Source: Hydrogenophilales bacterium 12-61-10
GTDB lineage: Bacteria; Pseudomonadota; Gammaproteobacteria; Burkholderiales; Thiobacillaceae
Assembly: GCA_002279795.1 (NCBI GenBank)
Contig: NCCT01000020.1
Span: 49,308-113,307, forward strand
Direction of reading: 5' to 3'
Length of the DNA stretch: 64,000 bases
Positions 32,134 to 50,710 of the stretch are shown here, in pieces. Position numbers and translations under genes: made by a program. Below the pieces are notes generated by a model that was given only the letters and a program-made list of their open reading frames with translations, had not been told where the DNA came from and made no database searches. Position 1 is the first letter of the stretch. The number at the start of each line of letters is the position of its first letter.

Positions 32134-34385
32134 ATGCTGAAATCCTGGCTCAATGGCAGCCGCATGCTACCGCCCTGGCTGGCGCTGGCCATCCTGCTCG
32201 GCATTCAGCTGGTATCGATTCCGTTCGTCCTCAACCTGCACTTCAATAACGCGGGCGACATTTACTCCCCGCCCGACGCGCCCATCATCCAGTTGCGCGA
32301 GCAGCTGTTCTTGAAGGCGACCAGCTCTATACGCCCGAATTCCTGGCGGCATTGCATCGCGTCGCGCAACGCATGGAAAAGCATCCTGCCGTAGACCGGG
32401 TACTGACGCTGACCACCGCCGAGCACATCGAATCCACCGACGACGGCTTTGGCGTGACCCTGCTGGTCGACCCGGACAAGCTGGACCAGCGCACCCCCGC
32501 GCAATGGAAGGCACGCGTGATGAGCGATGCGTTTGCCGCGGGCCTGATCGCCTCGCGTGACGGCCGCGCCGTCGCACTGATCGTGCGTCCCAAATTCCTC
32601 AAGGAAAGCCTGACCCGCCGCGATGTACAAATCGCTCTCGATGCGGCCATCGCCGCAGAAAAGCTGCAGCCATCGCACACGGCAACGGCAGGCACCATCG
32701 CGCAAACGGTCGAAGAACTGCGCTCGATCTGGCGCGACAGCGCGATCTTCATCCCCATCACGATCGTCATCGGCATGGCGCTGATGTGGTGGGTCGTCGG
32801 CCGCGTGCGCCCCATGCTGGTCGGCGGACTCGCAATGAGCACGGTCGTACTGGCCAGCGTAGCGGGGCTGGTGGCGGCCGGCCAGCCCTATACGCCGATT
32901 TCGGCCATGATTCCGACCCTGATGGCCGCCTATACCACGGCCACGCTGCTGCATTTTTATGCCGCCGTCCAGCGCGCGCGCATTGCGCTATTGAAGCGAC
33001 CGCAACGCATCGAGCGCGCATTGAAGGAAACCCTGGTGCCGGGCCTGTTCAACGTGCTGACCACCGGCGCGGGCATGCTCAGTCTGCTGCTGGTGGATAT
33101 TCCACCGGTGCAGGCCTTCGGCCTGTCGGGTGCGATCGGCACGGTCGTCGTATTTCTCGTAGTGTTCATCCTGGTTCCCCCCATCCTGCTCAAGTGGGAT
33201 ACGCCGCGCTGGCCACGCCGCAGCTCGGGCCTGGCGCACGCGCGGCATATCGCGGCAGCGGTGTCGGTGTTCAGTCTGCGCCATGCGAAGGCGGTGCTCG
33301 TCACCACGACGGTGGCACTGCTGGCGATGATTCCGCTGGTGATGCAGGTCAAGGTCGAGTCCAACCTGCTGGCTTTTTTTGCGCCCGACCACAGCATCAG
33401 CCGCAGCACCGAACGCGTCGAGAAAACCCTGGTCGGCGTCACCGGTCTGGAAATCGTGCTGACCGGCAGCACCCGCGACAGCCTGAAAGACCCCGCCACG
33501 CTGGCGCAGATCAAAGCCCTGCAAACCTGGCTGGAACAACAGCCCGAGATCGACCGCAGCTTTTCGCTGGTCGATGTGCTGGAGGAAATGAACCGCGCCC
33601 TGAACGGCGACGCAAGCGAAGCCGACGCGTTGCCGACCACCCGCAAGCTGGTCGAACAATTGATGCTGATTTACGACGGCAAGGACCTCTACGAGCTGGT
33701 CAATCGCGAATTCCAGCGCGGCCGCATCACGCTCAGCCTCAACGTGCATGGCGCCAATGAAATCAGCCGCGTCATCGAGCGGATCCGCACCCGCGTCGCC
33801 GAACAACCGATCAAGGGCATGACGATCGACTTTGCTGGTTTCGGCAAAATCTTCTCCGACCAGGAAGACCGCATCGTCGAGGGCCAGCTGCATAGTTTCG
33901 GTGCGGCCTTCCTGCAGATCTTCCTGCTGCTGGCGCTGCTGTTCCGCTCGTTCCGGGGCGCGATGATTTGCATGGTGCCCAACCTGGCGCCGCTGTTTTT
34001 CATTTTCGTGGTCATGGGGGTGAGCGGTATTTCGCTCGATGTTGCCACCGTGCTGATCGCCAGCATCATTCTCGGCATCACGGTGGACGACACCATTCAC
34101 CTCTACCATGGCTATCAACACCGCATTCGCCATGGCATCAGCCCGACGTTTGCCATCATCCGCAGCATGGAAAGCTCAGGGCGTGCCGTGATCGCGATTT
34201 CGATGGTGCTGATCGCCCAGTTCATCCTGCTGGGCCTGTCTGATTTCCGTCCCACAGCGCATTTCGGCATCCTTTGCGCCGTCGGCCTGTTCGCGGGTCA
34301 GATATTTGAGTTGCTGCTGATGCCTGCGCTACTCGGCATGCAACTGCGCAAGCCGAAAAAAAGCCTTACGGCACACTCAGCTTGA
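32134..34385 (+). pseudogene. RND/MMPL family transporter, broken by a one-base frameshift
   Basis: The frame from ATG 32134 codes the first transmembrane helix and GDIYSPPDAPIIQLREQLF, then leaves frame at about 32311. The downstream frame resumes at EGDQLYTPEFLAALHRVAQR and continues to 34385 through two clusters of transmembrane helices typical of RND exporters. One missing base in the TTCTTGAAG stretch explains the break; restored, the protein would be about 750 residues. GAA at 32313 is in frame with the main part. A start at ATG 32352 would give a product lacking the first helix. A homopolymer sequencing error is as likely as a real mutation. Confidence 0.8.
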
Positions 34386-34932
34386 GCGCGGCAAACTCGT
34401 CGTTGAACAACCCGATTTCGTCGCCCGACGCAAATTGCCAACCATCCAGATGACCGAAATCGGTGCTGGATTTCGGGTTGAGTTCCAGCGTGAAACGTTT
34501 GACGGTCGACAGGGTGGGGTTGCGGACCGCAAGCACCAGCGTCAGGTAACGGTCGCTCGTATTGTTGATCACGGCAACCAGGCCCTGCCCCAGCAGGGAA
34601 GCCCGAAAATCGACCACAACCGGTAAAGCCGGCTTGGCCGAAATGACAGCCTGGTAATCGCTTTCCTTGTAGGCCAACTGCGCTTTCAGCTGCTCGATTT
34701 CACGCACGCTGCTGGTCAGCAGATTGCGCGTCTCGATCAGATAGCGCTCGGCCTGCTGGCGGGCCACGACTTCCTTAGACAGCCGGCGCTTGCCTTCGTC
34801 CAGATCGACTTTGAGCATGAAGGCGTACAGCATCAGGCCACACACCAGCACAAACAACAGGGCATTGAGCACGACCGAAACAATCAGCCCGCGCCGCTTG
34901 GGTTGCTGCGCAACGTTCGTTTGACTGTCCAT
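34366..34932 (-). CDS. Membrane-anchored coiled-coil protein, DUF6776-like
   Basis: 188 residues from the ATG at 34932, which lies directly after the ppc stop. A longer frame to 35019 overlaps ppc and is unlikely. A cytoplasmic N-terminus, one transmembrane helix (LIVSVVLNALLFVLVCGLMLYAF read in two parts) and a charged coiled coil (about residues 45-95) lead to a C-terminal beta domain containing LVAVINNTSDRYLTLVLAVR. The type is common in betaproteobacteria and has no known function; the DUF6776 match is from memory. The 3' ends of this gene and the RND gene overlap by 20 bases. Confidence 0.7.
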   Translation of the reverse strand: MDSQTNVAQQPKRRGLIVSVVLNALLFVLVCGLMLYAFMLKVDLDEGKRRLSKEVVARQQAERYLIETRNLLTSSVREIEQLKAQLAYKESDYQAVISAKPALPVVVDFRASLLGQGLVAVINNTSDRYLTLVLAVRNPTLSTVKRFTLELNPKSSTDFGHLDGWQFASGDEIGLFNDEFAALKLSVP

Positions 34933-34934
34933 CG

Positions 34935-37754
34935 TCAGCCGGTGTTGCGCATCCCTGCTGCAATGGCATTGATCGTTCGTTTCAGCGGCGTGAGCCAGAT
35001 TTCCTGCTCGGACTCCCACACGCTGCCACTGCGATAACGATTCAGCATGCGAACCTGAATGTGATTGATCGGGTCGATGTAGGGACGGCGGCGCGAGATC
35101 GAAAGCGACAGGGCCGGGTTTTCTTCCAGCAGGCTTTCGATCTGCGCAACCTGCTTCACGCCCGCCACGGTGAGGCGGTACTCATCCGCAATGACGCGAT
35201 ACACCGCCATCGTGTTGGGGTGCTCGCACAGGCGCGCATATTCCTCGGCGATTTCCATGTCGGCCTTGCTGAGCGCCATCTGCACATTGGACAGCAGGCT
35301 GCGGAAAAACGGCCACTCGCGGTACATGGACTGCAGTTGCGCCAGACCATCCGGCTGGCTGGCGATAAAACCGCTCAACGCGCTACCAATACCGAACCAG
35401 GCAGGCAGGGTGTGGCGCGATTGCGCCCAGCCGAACACCCACGGGATCGCACGGATCGAGGCCAGCGAGCGGTCGACCTTCTTGCGGTGCGAAGGCCGGC
35501 TGCCGATATTCAACAAGCCGATTTCAGTGACCGGCGTGCTTTCGTAAAAATAGTCGATGAAGCCCGGCGTGCCGATCAACGCACGGTAGGCGGTTTCGCC
35601 TGCCGCCGCCATGTCGCGCATCCAGTCGAGGTAGTTTTGCGGGTAGCGCACGTCGCTATGCGCCAGCGCGCTGACGCTGGCCTTGAGCAGGCCCGTGACG
35701 CCCATGCCGATTTCGTAGTTGGCGGTTTCAGGGTTGCTGTATTTGTAATACAGCATCTCGCCCTGTTCGGTGAACTTGATTTCACCGTTCACGGTGCCGG
35801 GCGGCTGCGACAGGATGGCCTCGTGGGTCGGGCCGCCGCCGCGCCCGACCGTGCCGCCCCGGCCGTGGAACAGCCGGCATTCGACGCCGTGACGCTGGGT
35901 CAGCGTGATGATGGACAGTTGCGCCTGGTAGAGATTCCAGTTCGACGCCAGCGTGCCGCCGTCCTTGCAGGAGTCCGAATAACCAAGCATGACCTCCTGG
36001 CGGTTTTCGTTGGCAGTCACCAGTGCGCGGTACACCTTGTTCGACAACAGCTGATCGAGGATGGCTTCGCTGTGCTGCAGGTCGTCCACCGTCTCGAACA
36101 GCGGCGCCACCAAAATGCGGCAGAACCAGTCGCGACCGTTGTGGCCGCACAAGCCGACCAGGCGTGCCAGCAGCATCACTTCCATCACGTGCGAGGCACT
36201 ATGGGTCATCGAAATGACATAGGCGCCAAACAGCTCATCCCCCACTTCAGCCTGAAGCTTGGCCATGCGGCGGAACACCGCCAGCGCCTCGCGCGCTTCG
36301 TCTTCCAGCGCGGCATCGTCCACCGCGATCATGTCGATATGGCCGATCCATGCAGCCAGCCGCTGCAGACGGTCGCTTTCGGCCGCGCCCGCGTAGTCGA
36401 AATCCGGATCGATCTGCTCCAGCACAGCGGTAACCGTGCGCGTGTGCACGGTCGACTCCTGGCGGATATCCAGTTGCAACAGATGGAATCCGAAGCTTTC
36501 CACCAGCCGGATCAGCGCCTGCAAATCCTGCTGGGCGACGATGCGGTCGCCGTGGCTGACCAGCGAGTCGCGCAGCACATACAGGTCGTCGAGGAACGCG
36601 GCTGCATTTTCGTAGGCCAGATGCGAGGTGAAGCTCGGCACGTCGGCCAGGCACTGATGCACGTAGGACAAGTTGGCATCCAGCCGCGCCAGCATGATGG
36701 CCGCCATTCGGCGGTAAGGCTCACGACTGTAGATCTGCACGGCCGTGCCGCGGAATACCTGCTCGCCGAAGGCTTCCTCATATTCACCGAGACGGGCCAT
36801 CAGCGCATCGGACGGCTTGCACCAGTCGATGCTGTGCGTCAGGGTCTGGCGCAGGTCACGCACCCGGATGCGGTACTCGTCGAGCGCGGCCTCCATTTGC
36901 GTATGCACCGTCCACTCGGTGACGTCAGCCGTGACGAAAGGATTGCCGTCGCGGTCGCCGCCGATCCATGAACCAAAGCGGATGAAGCTCGGCACGTTGA
37001 CCGGCGCGACGCCCTCGGCATTGACGCCATAATGCTTGCGCACCGCCTTTTCAAAAAACAGATAGGCTTTGGGCACGGCCTCGAACAGGCTTTCGCGCAC
37101 GTAATACAGGCCGTTGCGGACTTCGTCGCGCACCTCGAGCTTGGCGCTGCGCAATTCATCGGTTCGCCACATCACCTGGATCTCGGCGGCCAGTTTCGTT
37201 TCCAGCTCACGCTGGTCGTTCACCCCCAGAACGGGACTGTACAAATGATCGCTGATCAGAAAGATCCTGCGCATGCTTTCCATCACCGCACGACGACGCG
37301 CTTCGGTTGGGTGCGCGGTAAATATCGGCGCGTAATACAGGCGGTCAAGCATGCCCTGCAGCGTCTCGGTCGACAGGCCCTGCGCCTTGAAGTCGCACAG
37401 GGTGCGGTCGAACGAACCTTCCCACAGCATCATGCCATGCGACAGCATGCGGCGGCGGTTGCGGTGGGCAAAGCTCTCTTCCGCCACGTTGACCAACTTG
37501 AAATAACTTGAAAAGGCGCGCACGACAAGTTCAACCTTGGCGGCCGGCATGGCATCGATCAGGCTCATCAACTCGGTGCGGCGCGACTGGTCTTCCTGCT
37601 GTTGCAGGTCGGCGAACCCGCGGCGCAGCGTTTCCACGGTCTCGAATACGTCCTCGCCGGCAAACTGCAGCAACACCTGACCAAGCAAGGTGCCCAGCAG
37701 TTTCACCTGCGCGCGCAGGTGGTCATCCGTGAGAAGGTTTTCAGATGCAATCAT
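34935..37754 (-). CDS. ppc: Phosphoenolpyruvate carboxylase
   Basis: A 939-residue anaplerotic enzyme forming oxaloacetate from PEP and bicarbonate. The catalytic histidine lies in IFTAHPTEARRR (about residue 140). The glycine-rich loop FHGRGGTVGRGGGPTHEAIL contains key arginines, and LQLDIRQES is also family-typical. The C-terminus ends MRNTG, with the usual NTG end of PPC. Full length for bacterial enzymes. Together with enolase and PEP synthase in this window it belongs to the PEP node. Confidence 0.97.
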   Translation of the reverse strand: MIASENLLTDDHLRAQVKLLGTLLGQVLLQFAGEDVFETVETLRRGFADLQQQEDQSRRTELMSLIDAMPAAKVELVVRAFSSYFKLVNVAEESFAHRNRRRMLSHGMMLWEGSFDRTLCDFKAQGLSTETLQGMLDRLYYAPIFTAHPTEARRRAVMESMRRIFLISDHLYSPVLGVNDQRELETKLAAEIQVMWRTDELRSAKLEVRDEVRNGLYYVRESLFEAVPKAYLFFEKAVRKHYGVNAEGVAPVNVPSFIRFGSWIGGDRDGNPFVTADVTEWTVHTQMEAALDEYRIRVRDLRQTLTHSIDWCKPSDALMARLGEYEEAFGEQVFRGTAVQIYSREPYRRMAAIMLARLDANLSYVHQCLADVPSFTSHLAYENAAAFLDDLYVLRDSLVSHGDRIVAQQDLQALIRLVESFGFHLLQLDIRQESTVHTRTVTAVLEQIDPDFDYAGAAESDRLQRLAAWIGHIDMIAVDDAALEDEAREALAVFRRMAKLQAEVGDELFGAYVISMTHSASHVMEVMLLARLVGLCGHNGRDWFCRILVAPLFETVDDLQHSEAILDQLLSNKVYRALVTANENRQEVMLGYSDSCKDGGTLASNWNLYQAQLSIITLTQRHGVECRLFHGRGGTVGRGGGPTHEAILSQPPGTVNGEIKFTEQGEMLYYKYSNPETANYEIGMGVTGLLKASVSALAHSDVRYPQNYLDWMRDMAAAGETAYRALIGTPGFIDYFYESTPVTEIGLLNIGSRPSHRKKVDRSLASIRAIPWVFGWAQSRHTLPAWFGIGSALSGFIASQPDGLAQLQSMYREWPFFRSLLSNVQMALSKADMEIAEEYARLCEHPNTMAVYRVIADEYRLTVAGVKQVAQIESLLEENPALSLSISRRRPYIDPINHIQVRMLNRYRSGSVWESEQEIWLTPLKRTINAIAAGMRNTG

Positions 37755-37824
37755 GGGTAATCAATTCAATGTAAACAAGACGGAAAAGTCGTGCGGCCGC
37801 GGATTTTCTCATAGTCGATGCGCA

Positions 37825-40800
37825 TCACCCAACCGCTTGCCGCGCGTTGCGGAACATCCGCAGCCAGGGGCTCGCGCCCACCATGCCGTCCGGCTTCCAC
37901 GACAGCTGCGCGGCACGGAACACCCGCTCCGGATGCGGCATCAGAATGCTGAAGCGGCCATCGGGCGTGGTGAAGCCGGTCAAGCCGCCGGCTGAACCGT
38001 TGGGGTTCAGCGGATAGCTTTCGGTGGCGGCGCCGTGATGGTCGACGTAGCGCACGCTGGCCAGCGCCTGCGCGGCATGCGCGGGGTCGCGGAAAACCAC
38101 GCGGCCTTCGCCATGCGACACCGCGATCGGCATGCTCGAACCCGCCATGCCGGCAAAGAACAGCGACGGCGAATCCAGCACCTCGACCTGGGCAAAGCGT
38201 GCTTCGAACTGCTCCGACAGATTGCGCTCAAAACGCGGCCACGCTTCGGCGCCGGGAATCAGCGCATGCAGCTGGCTCATCATCTGGCAGCCATTGCACA
38301 CGCCCAGCGCAAAACTGTCCGCGCGCTGGAAAAAGGCGGCGAACTGGTCGCGCGCACGCAGATTGAACAGGATCGATTTGGCCCAGCCGCCGCCGGCGCC
38401 CAGCACATCGCCATAGCTGAAGCCGCCGCACGCCGCCAGAGCGGTGAAGTCGCCCAGACTGACGCGACCCGACAGGATGTCGCTCATGTGCACGTCGACC
38501 GCCGCGAAACCTGCCGCATCGAAAGCGGCGGCCATCTCGACCTGGCCGTTGACGCCCTGCTCGCGCAACACCGCCACGCGCGGACGCGCGCCGGTGGCGA
38601 TATAAGGTGCAGCGATGTCGAGCGCAGCATCGAAGCCGAGCGAATAATGAAGCCCGGGGTCGGCCGCGTCGGCGTGCGCGGCAAACTCCTGCTCCGCGCA
38701 GGCCGGGTTGTCGCGCAGCTTCGCCATCTCGTAACTGGTGCGCGCCCAGGCGGACTGCAGATCGGTCCGCGCCTCGTCGAAAAACGCCCGGCTGCCGCGC
38801 TGAAAGCGCACCCGGTCGTCCGCATTCAGCTGCCCGATGACATGGAACTCGCCACGCAGATCGGCCGCCATGAAGGCCTGCATCACCCCCTGCGTATCGT
38901 CGCGCCGCACCTGCAACACGGCGCCGGCTTCCTCGTTGAACAGCACATTGAAAATGCGCTGCGAGACATCGTTCTCGGTGAGCAACTCGGGCTCGGGCAA
39001 ACCCTCGTCTTCGACTTCATGGCGGATCTGCTCCAGGCACAGTTCGTCCACATCCAGATCGAGACCGCAATGCCCGGCGAAAGCCATTTCGACCAGGGTG
39101 GCGAACAGGCCGCCATCGCTGCGATCGTGATAGGCCAGCAGTTTGCCGTCGGCGTTGAGCGCCTGCACGGTGTCGAAAAAAGCGCCCAGCGCCTGGGGCG
39201 TCGGCGCGTCGGGGCAGCGGTCTCCGACTTGTTTGTAAGCTTGCGCAAAACTCGATGCGCCGAGCCGGTTTTTGCCCAGGCCGAGGTCGATCAGGATCAG
39301 GTCGGTATCACCGCAATCGGTGCGCAGTTGCGGCGTCACTTGCCGGGTTGCATCAGGCGTATTGGCAAACGCCGAAATCACCAGCGAAATCGGCGAGGTC
39401 ACGGCCTTTTTCTCGCCGTCGGCGTCCCACACGGTTTTCATGCTCATCGAGTCCTTGCCAACCGGGATCGACACGCCGAGCGCCTGGCAATAATTCGAGA
39501 CCGCAGCCACGGTATCGAACAGCGCGGCATCCTCGCCCGGATGGCCGGCGGGCGCCATCCAATTGGCCGACAGTTTCACCTGGCCCAGCCCGTCAACCCG
39601 CGCAGCGGCAAGATTGGTGAGCGCCTCGACAATGGCCATGCGTCCCGAAGCGGGCGCGTCAATCAGCGCCAGCGGTGCTTTTTCACCGATGGCAAACACT
39701 TCGCCTTGCGTCGTCTGGTAACCCGCCAGCGTGATCGCACAATCCGCGACCGGGACCTGCCACGGCCCGACACACTGGTCGCGCGCGGTGAGGCCGCCGA
39801 CCGTGCGGTCGCCAATGGAAATAAGGAACATCTTCGACGCCACGCCGGGCAGCGCCAGCACGCGATAGGCGGCTTCCTTCAGCTCAATGCCGTCCAGCAC
39901 CAGCGGCGCGGGCATGGCCGGCTGGTGAGCTACGTCACGCGTCATTTTCGGTGGCTTGCCAAGGATCACGTCGAGCGAGATATCCACCGGCGCGTTCTGG
40001 AAATGGCCGTCGGTCACCAGCAGATGATTGTCCTCGACCGCTTCGCCCAACACCGCAAACGGGCAGCGCTCGCGCTCGCACATCGCCTGGAACTCGCCGA
40101 TGCGCGCCGGCGGAATGGCCAGCACATAGCGCTCCTGCGCCTCGTTGCACCAGATTTCGCGCGGCGACATGCCGGACTCTTCCGACGGCACCGCGCGCAA
40201 TTCAAAGCGCCCGCCTTTGCCGCCGCCGTGCACCAGTTCGGGCAGCGCGTTCGACAGTCCGCCGGCGCCGACGTCGTGGATCGACAGGATGGGGTTGTTG
40301 TCACCCAGCTGCCAGCAACGGTCGATGACCTCCTGCGCGCGCCGTTCCATCTCGGGGTTGCCGCGCTGCACCGAGTCGAAATCCAGATTCGCCGCGTTGC
40401 TGCCGGTGTCCATGCTGGATGCCGCGCCACCGCCCAGACCGATCAACATGCCGGGGCCGCCTAGCTGAATCAGCAGCGTGCCGGTCGGCAGCATGTGCTT
40501 GTTCACATGGTCGTCGCGAATGCTGCCGACGCCGCCCGCCAGCATGATCGGCTTGTGATAGCCGCGGCGCTGTCCGGCGACGGTTTCTTCGAAGGTGCGG
40601 AAATAGCCGGCCAGATTGGGGCGGCCGAATTCGTTATTGAATGCCGCTGCGCCGATCGGGCCTTCGAGCATGATGGCGAGCGGCGACACGATGCGCTCGG
40701 GCTTGCCGTAGGCGTCGGTCTCCCAGGCCTGGATGGCGCCGGGAATCGCCAGGTTCGACACCGAAAACCCGCACAGCCCGGCCTTCGGTTTGGATCCGGT

Positions 40801-41797
40801 TCCGGTCGCGCCCTCGTCGCGGATTTCACCGCCGCTGCCCGTCGCTGCGCCCGCAAACGGCGAAATCGCGGTCGGGTGATTGTGCGTCTCCACCTTCATC
40901 AGCACATGGGTGAGTTCGCTGCTGTAGGCGTAGCTGCCGTCGGCACGCGGGTAAAAGCGCTCGATCTGCGCGCCCTCGATGACCGAGGAGTTGTCCGAAT
41001 AGGCCACTACCGTGCCAGCGGGATGTGCAGCGTGGGTGTCGCGGATCATGCCGAACAGCGACTTCTCCTCGGCCTTGCCGTCGATGACCCAGGACGCATT
41101 GAAAATCTTGTGGCGACAGTGTTCGGAATTGGCCTGCGCGAACATCATCAGCTCGACGTCGGTGGGATTGCGTGCCAGACGGGTGAAGTTGTCGACCAGA
41201 TAATCCAGTTCGTCGTCAATCCAGTTCGTCGTCTGATAGCGCCAGGCCGAGGCCACGATTGGCGGCTTCCAGCGCAGCCCGGCCACCGGCCATCACGTCT
41301 ACCGTCGCCAATGCCCGCGGCGGTACGTGCTGAAACAAAACCTGGGCATAGTCGAGCGAGGCCAGCACGCTTTCGGTCATGCGGTCGTGCAGCAGCGGCA
41401 GCAAGGCCGTCAGCGCCTGCGCCGACAAGATCGCGCCCTGCGCGTCGCAGACACGAAACGCCACCCCGCGCTCAATCCGGCGCAAACCCGCCAACCCACT
41501 GTTTTTAAGAATGTCCGTCGCCTTGGTCGACCAGGGCGAAATCGTGCCCGGACGCGGTGTCACCAGACATTGCACCGCATCAGCCGTCGGCGAGTCCGCA
41601 GGCACGCCGTAATCCAGCGCTTGGTCAAGCAGCTTTTTCGCCGCCGCATCCAGTTCGCCGTCAAGCTCCAGAAAATGCCAGTAACGCGCACTCAGTTCGC
41701 CCAGTTCGATTCCTGCCTGCGCGGCCTCCTGGCGAATTTTATCGAGTCGAAAAGCGGAAAGCGCGGCACTGCCGGGGAGCGAAACAATAGAAGACAT
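37825..41797 (-). pseudogene. purL: Phosphoribosylformylglycinamidine synthase, frameshifted by a 16-bp tandem duplication
   Basis: The large-type PurL (about 1318 residues if intact) makes FGAM from FGAR and glutamine in purine synthesis. The N-terminal frame from 41797 ends at a TGA near 41216, after 193 residues. The rest, from [18 protein letters not shown] through [11 protein letters not shown] to the glutamine amidotransferase ([12 protein letters not shown] with its catalytic cysteine, HPERVF), is intact in another frame. The cause is visible: 16 bases are repeated in tandem at 41202-41233. Removing one copy gives the continuous [12 protein letters not shown]. It is a real mutation causing purine auxotrophy, a reversible slippage site, or an assembly error. 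Confidence 0.9.
41202..41233. repeat. Perfect 16-bp tandem duplication inside purL
   Basis: AATCCAGTTCGTCGTC occurs twice without a gap (41202-41217 and 41218-41233). The extra 16 bases shift the purL frame by one. There is no mobile-element border, so strand slippage or an assembly fault is the simplest origin. Confidence 0.95.
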
Positions 41798-41850
41798 GAG
41801 CGTCTTTGCAAATGGGCAAAGGCGCTATTTTAGCTGATCGACGCGCCCTG

Positions 41851-42066
41851 TCAGACCCGCTTGTTGGCGACCATGGCCCGCTTTTGCCAGACCTCAAGGC
41901 AATCCAGCCCGCAAAAATGGTGGACGTAATCCTGAGCGTCGCTCACTTTGACCGAGTCTGCCGGCACATCCTTCAGGCAGATCTCGCAACTGAATACCGT
42001 GCAGGTCTCTTCATCAGTGCATTGCCTCAAAAGGCCGCCCGCCGGGGTGCGATGACGTGTATCCAT
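41851..42066 (-). CDS. DUF3330-type small cysteine protein
   Basis: 71 residues from the ATG at 42066, which has a strong AAGGAGG site eight bases upstream. Cysteine pairs in FSCEICLKDVP and HHFCGLDCLEVW suggest a treble-clef-like zinc site. The pattern fits DUF3330. Its function is unknown. It stands alone between purL and galU, on the same strand, with 244 bases of mostly featureless sequence upstream. Confidence 0.78.
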   Translation of the reverse strand: MDTRHRTPAGGLLRQCTDEETCTVFSCEICLKDVPADSVKVSDAQDYVHHFCGLDCLEVWQKRAMVANKRV

Positions 42067-42310
42067 TTCAGCCTCCTTGTGGTTCGACACACACCTTATT
42101 AGTGTAGATTCTCGCCCCCGGCTTACAACCCGGAGGCGGTTCGGGTTGTCCTTAGCAGCGATTTTCTCATGCAGCGACCCGACGGAGCGGACCAACCGGC
42201 CGAAGAAGTAGCCACCTCGCTGCCGGAACCAGGCTGGGCACAGTCCTCTTTGAAAACGTCGCACCAGGTGCCGGCTGCCTGATCCATCCTGGCCAGGCAG
42301 TTCTGGCGAT

Positions 42311-43180
42311 TCAGCACATCCGTTTTTTCAGGTAGGCGCCGAATTCCTCGCTGACTTCGGGGTGCTTCAGCGCGTATTCCACCGTCGCCTGCAGGTAGCC
42401 GAGCTTGCTGCCGCAGTCATAACGCACCCCGTCAAACGCATACGCCAGCACCTGCTGCTCTTTCAGCAAGGCGGCGATGGCGTCGGTAAGTTGCAGTTCG
42501 CCGCCCGCGCCCGGCTTGAGCTCCTGGATATGATGAAAAATGCGTGGGGTCAGGATGTAGCGGCCCACCACGCCCAGATTCGACGGCGCATCTTCGGGAC
42601 GGGGTTTTTCCACAATGGCATTGACCCGTGACACGCGTTCGGCCATCGGCGTCGCATCCACGATGCCGTAGGACGCGGTTTCTTCTGGCGCCACTTGCTG
42701 CACGCCGAGGATCGAGCACTGGTAGTACCCGTATTGATCGACCATCTGCTTCATCACCGCCGGCTTGCCGTCGAGCAGGTCGTCGGCCAGGATCACCGCA
42801 AACGGCTCGTTGCCGACCACCGGTTGCGCGCACAACACGGCGTGCCCCAACCCCAGGGCTTCGGCCTGACGGATATAAATGAAGTTGACGCCTGCCGGAC
42901 GAATCGATTGCACCAGTTCCAGCACGCGCTTCTTGCCGCGTGCTTCGAGTTCGGTTTCCAGCTCATAGGCTTTGTCGAAATGGTCCTCGACGGTGCGCTT
43001 GGTGCGGCTGCTGATGAAAATGATGTCGGTGATGCCCGCGTCCATCGCTTCTTCCACGGCGTACTGGATCAGCGGCTTGTCGACGATGGGCAGCATTTCC
43101 TTCGGGCTGGCCTTGGTCGCCGGCAAAAAACGCGTGCCCAAACCCGCGACTGGAAATACGGCTTTTCTAACTGTTTGCAT
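42311..43180 (-). CDS. galU: UTP-glucose-1-phosphate uridylyltransferase
   Basis: A 289-residue enzyme making UDP-glucose for envelope and exopolysaccharide synthesis. The nucleotide-binding motif [19 protein letters not shown] at the N-terminus, ILADDLLDG, and [20 protein letters not shown] are all family signatures. AGGGAAGAG precedes the ATG. It ends with KKRMC. Its upstream neighbour ligA is on the same strand, with a gap of about 25 bases. Confidence 0.96.
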   Translation of the reverse strand: MQTVRKAVFPVAGLGTRFLPATKASPKEMLPIVDKPLIQYAVEEAMDAGITDIIFISSRTKRTVEDHFDKAYELETELEARGKKRVLELVQSIRPAGVNFIYIRQAEALGLGHAVLCAQPVVGNEPFAVILADDLLDGKPAVMKQMVDQYGYYQCSILGVQQVAPEETASYGIVDATPMAERVSRVNAIVEKPRPEDAPSNLGVVGRYILTPRIFHHIQELKPGAGGELQLTDAIAALLKEQQVLAYAFDGVRYDCGSKLGYLQATVEYALKHPEVSEEFGAYLKKRMC

Positions 43181-43205
43181 GTCTCTTCCCTGTTGGTTTT
43201 TGATG

Positions 43206-48081
<4,876 letters not shown>

Positions 48082-48134
48082 TCAATAGGTGTCCGCGAAG
48101 ACGCGCAGAACCCCTCTGCGCGCGCTTTCCCGAT

Positions 48135-50650
<2,516 letters not shown>

Positions 50651-50710
50651 TCATCACCCATGATGGCTCAATGACGAAGCCGTCCGGCACGCACCGGCAG
50701 GCAGGCAGGC

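Noticed and set aside
42123-42317. 64-codon frame (GTG start) downstream of galU
   Set aside because: It overlaps galU by a few bases and has several cysteines, but no ribosome site or known similarity; kept only as a possibility.
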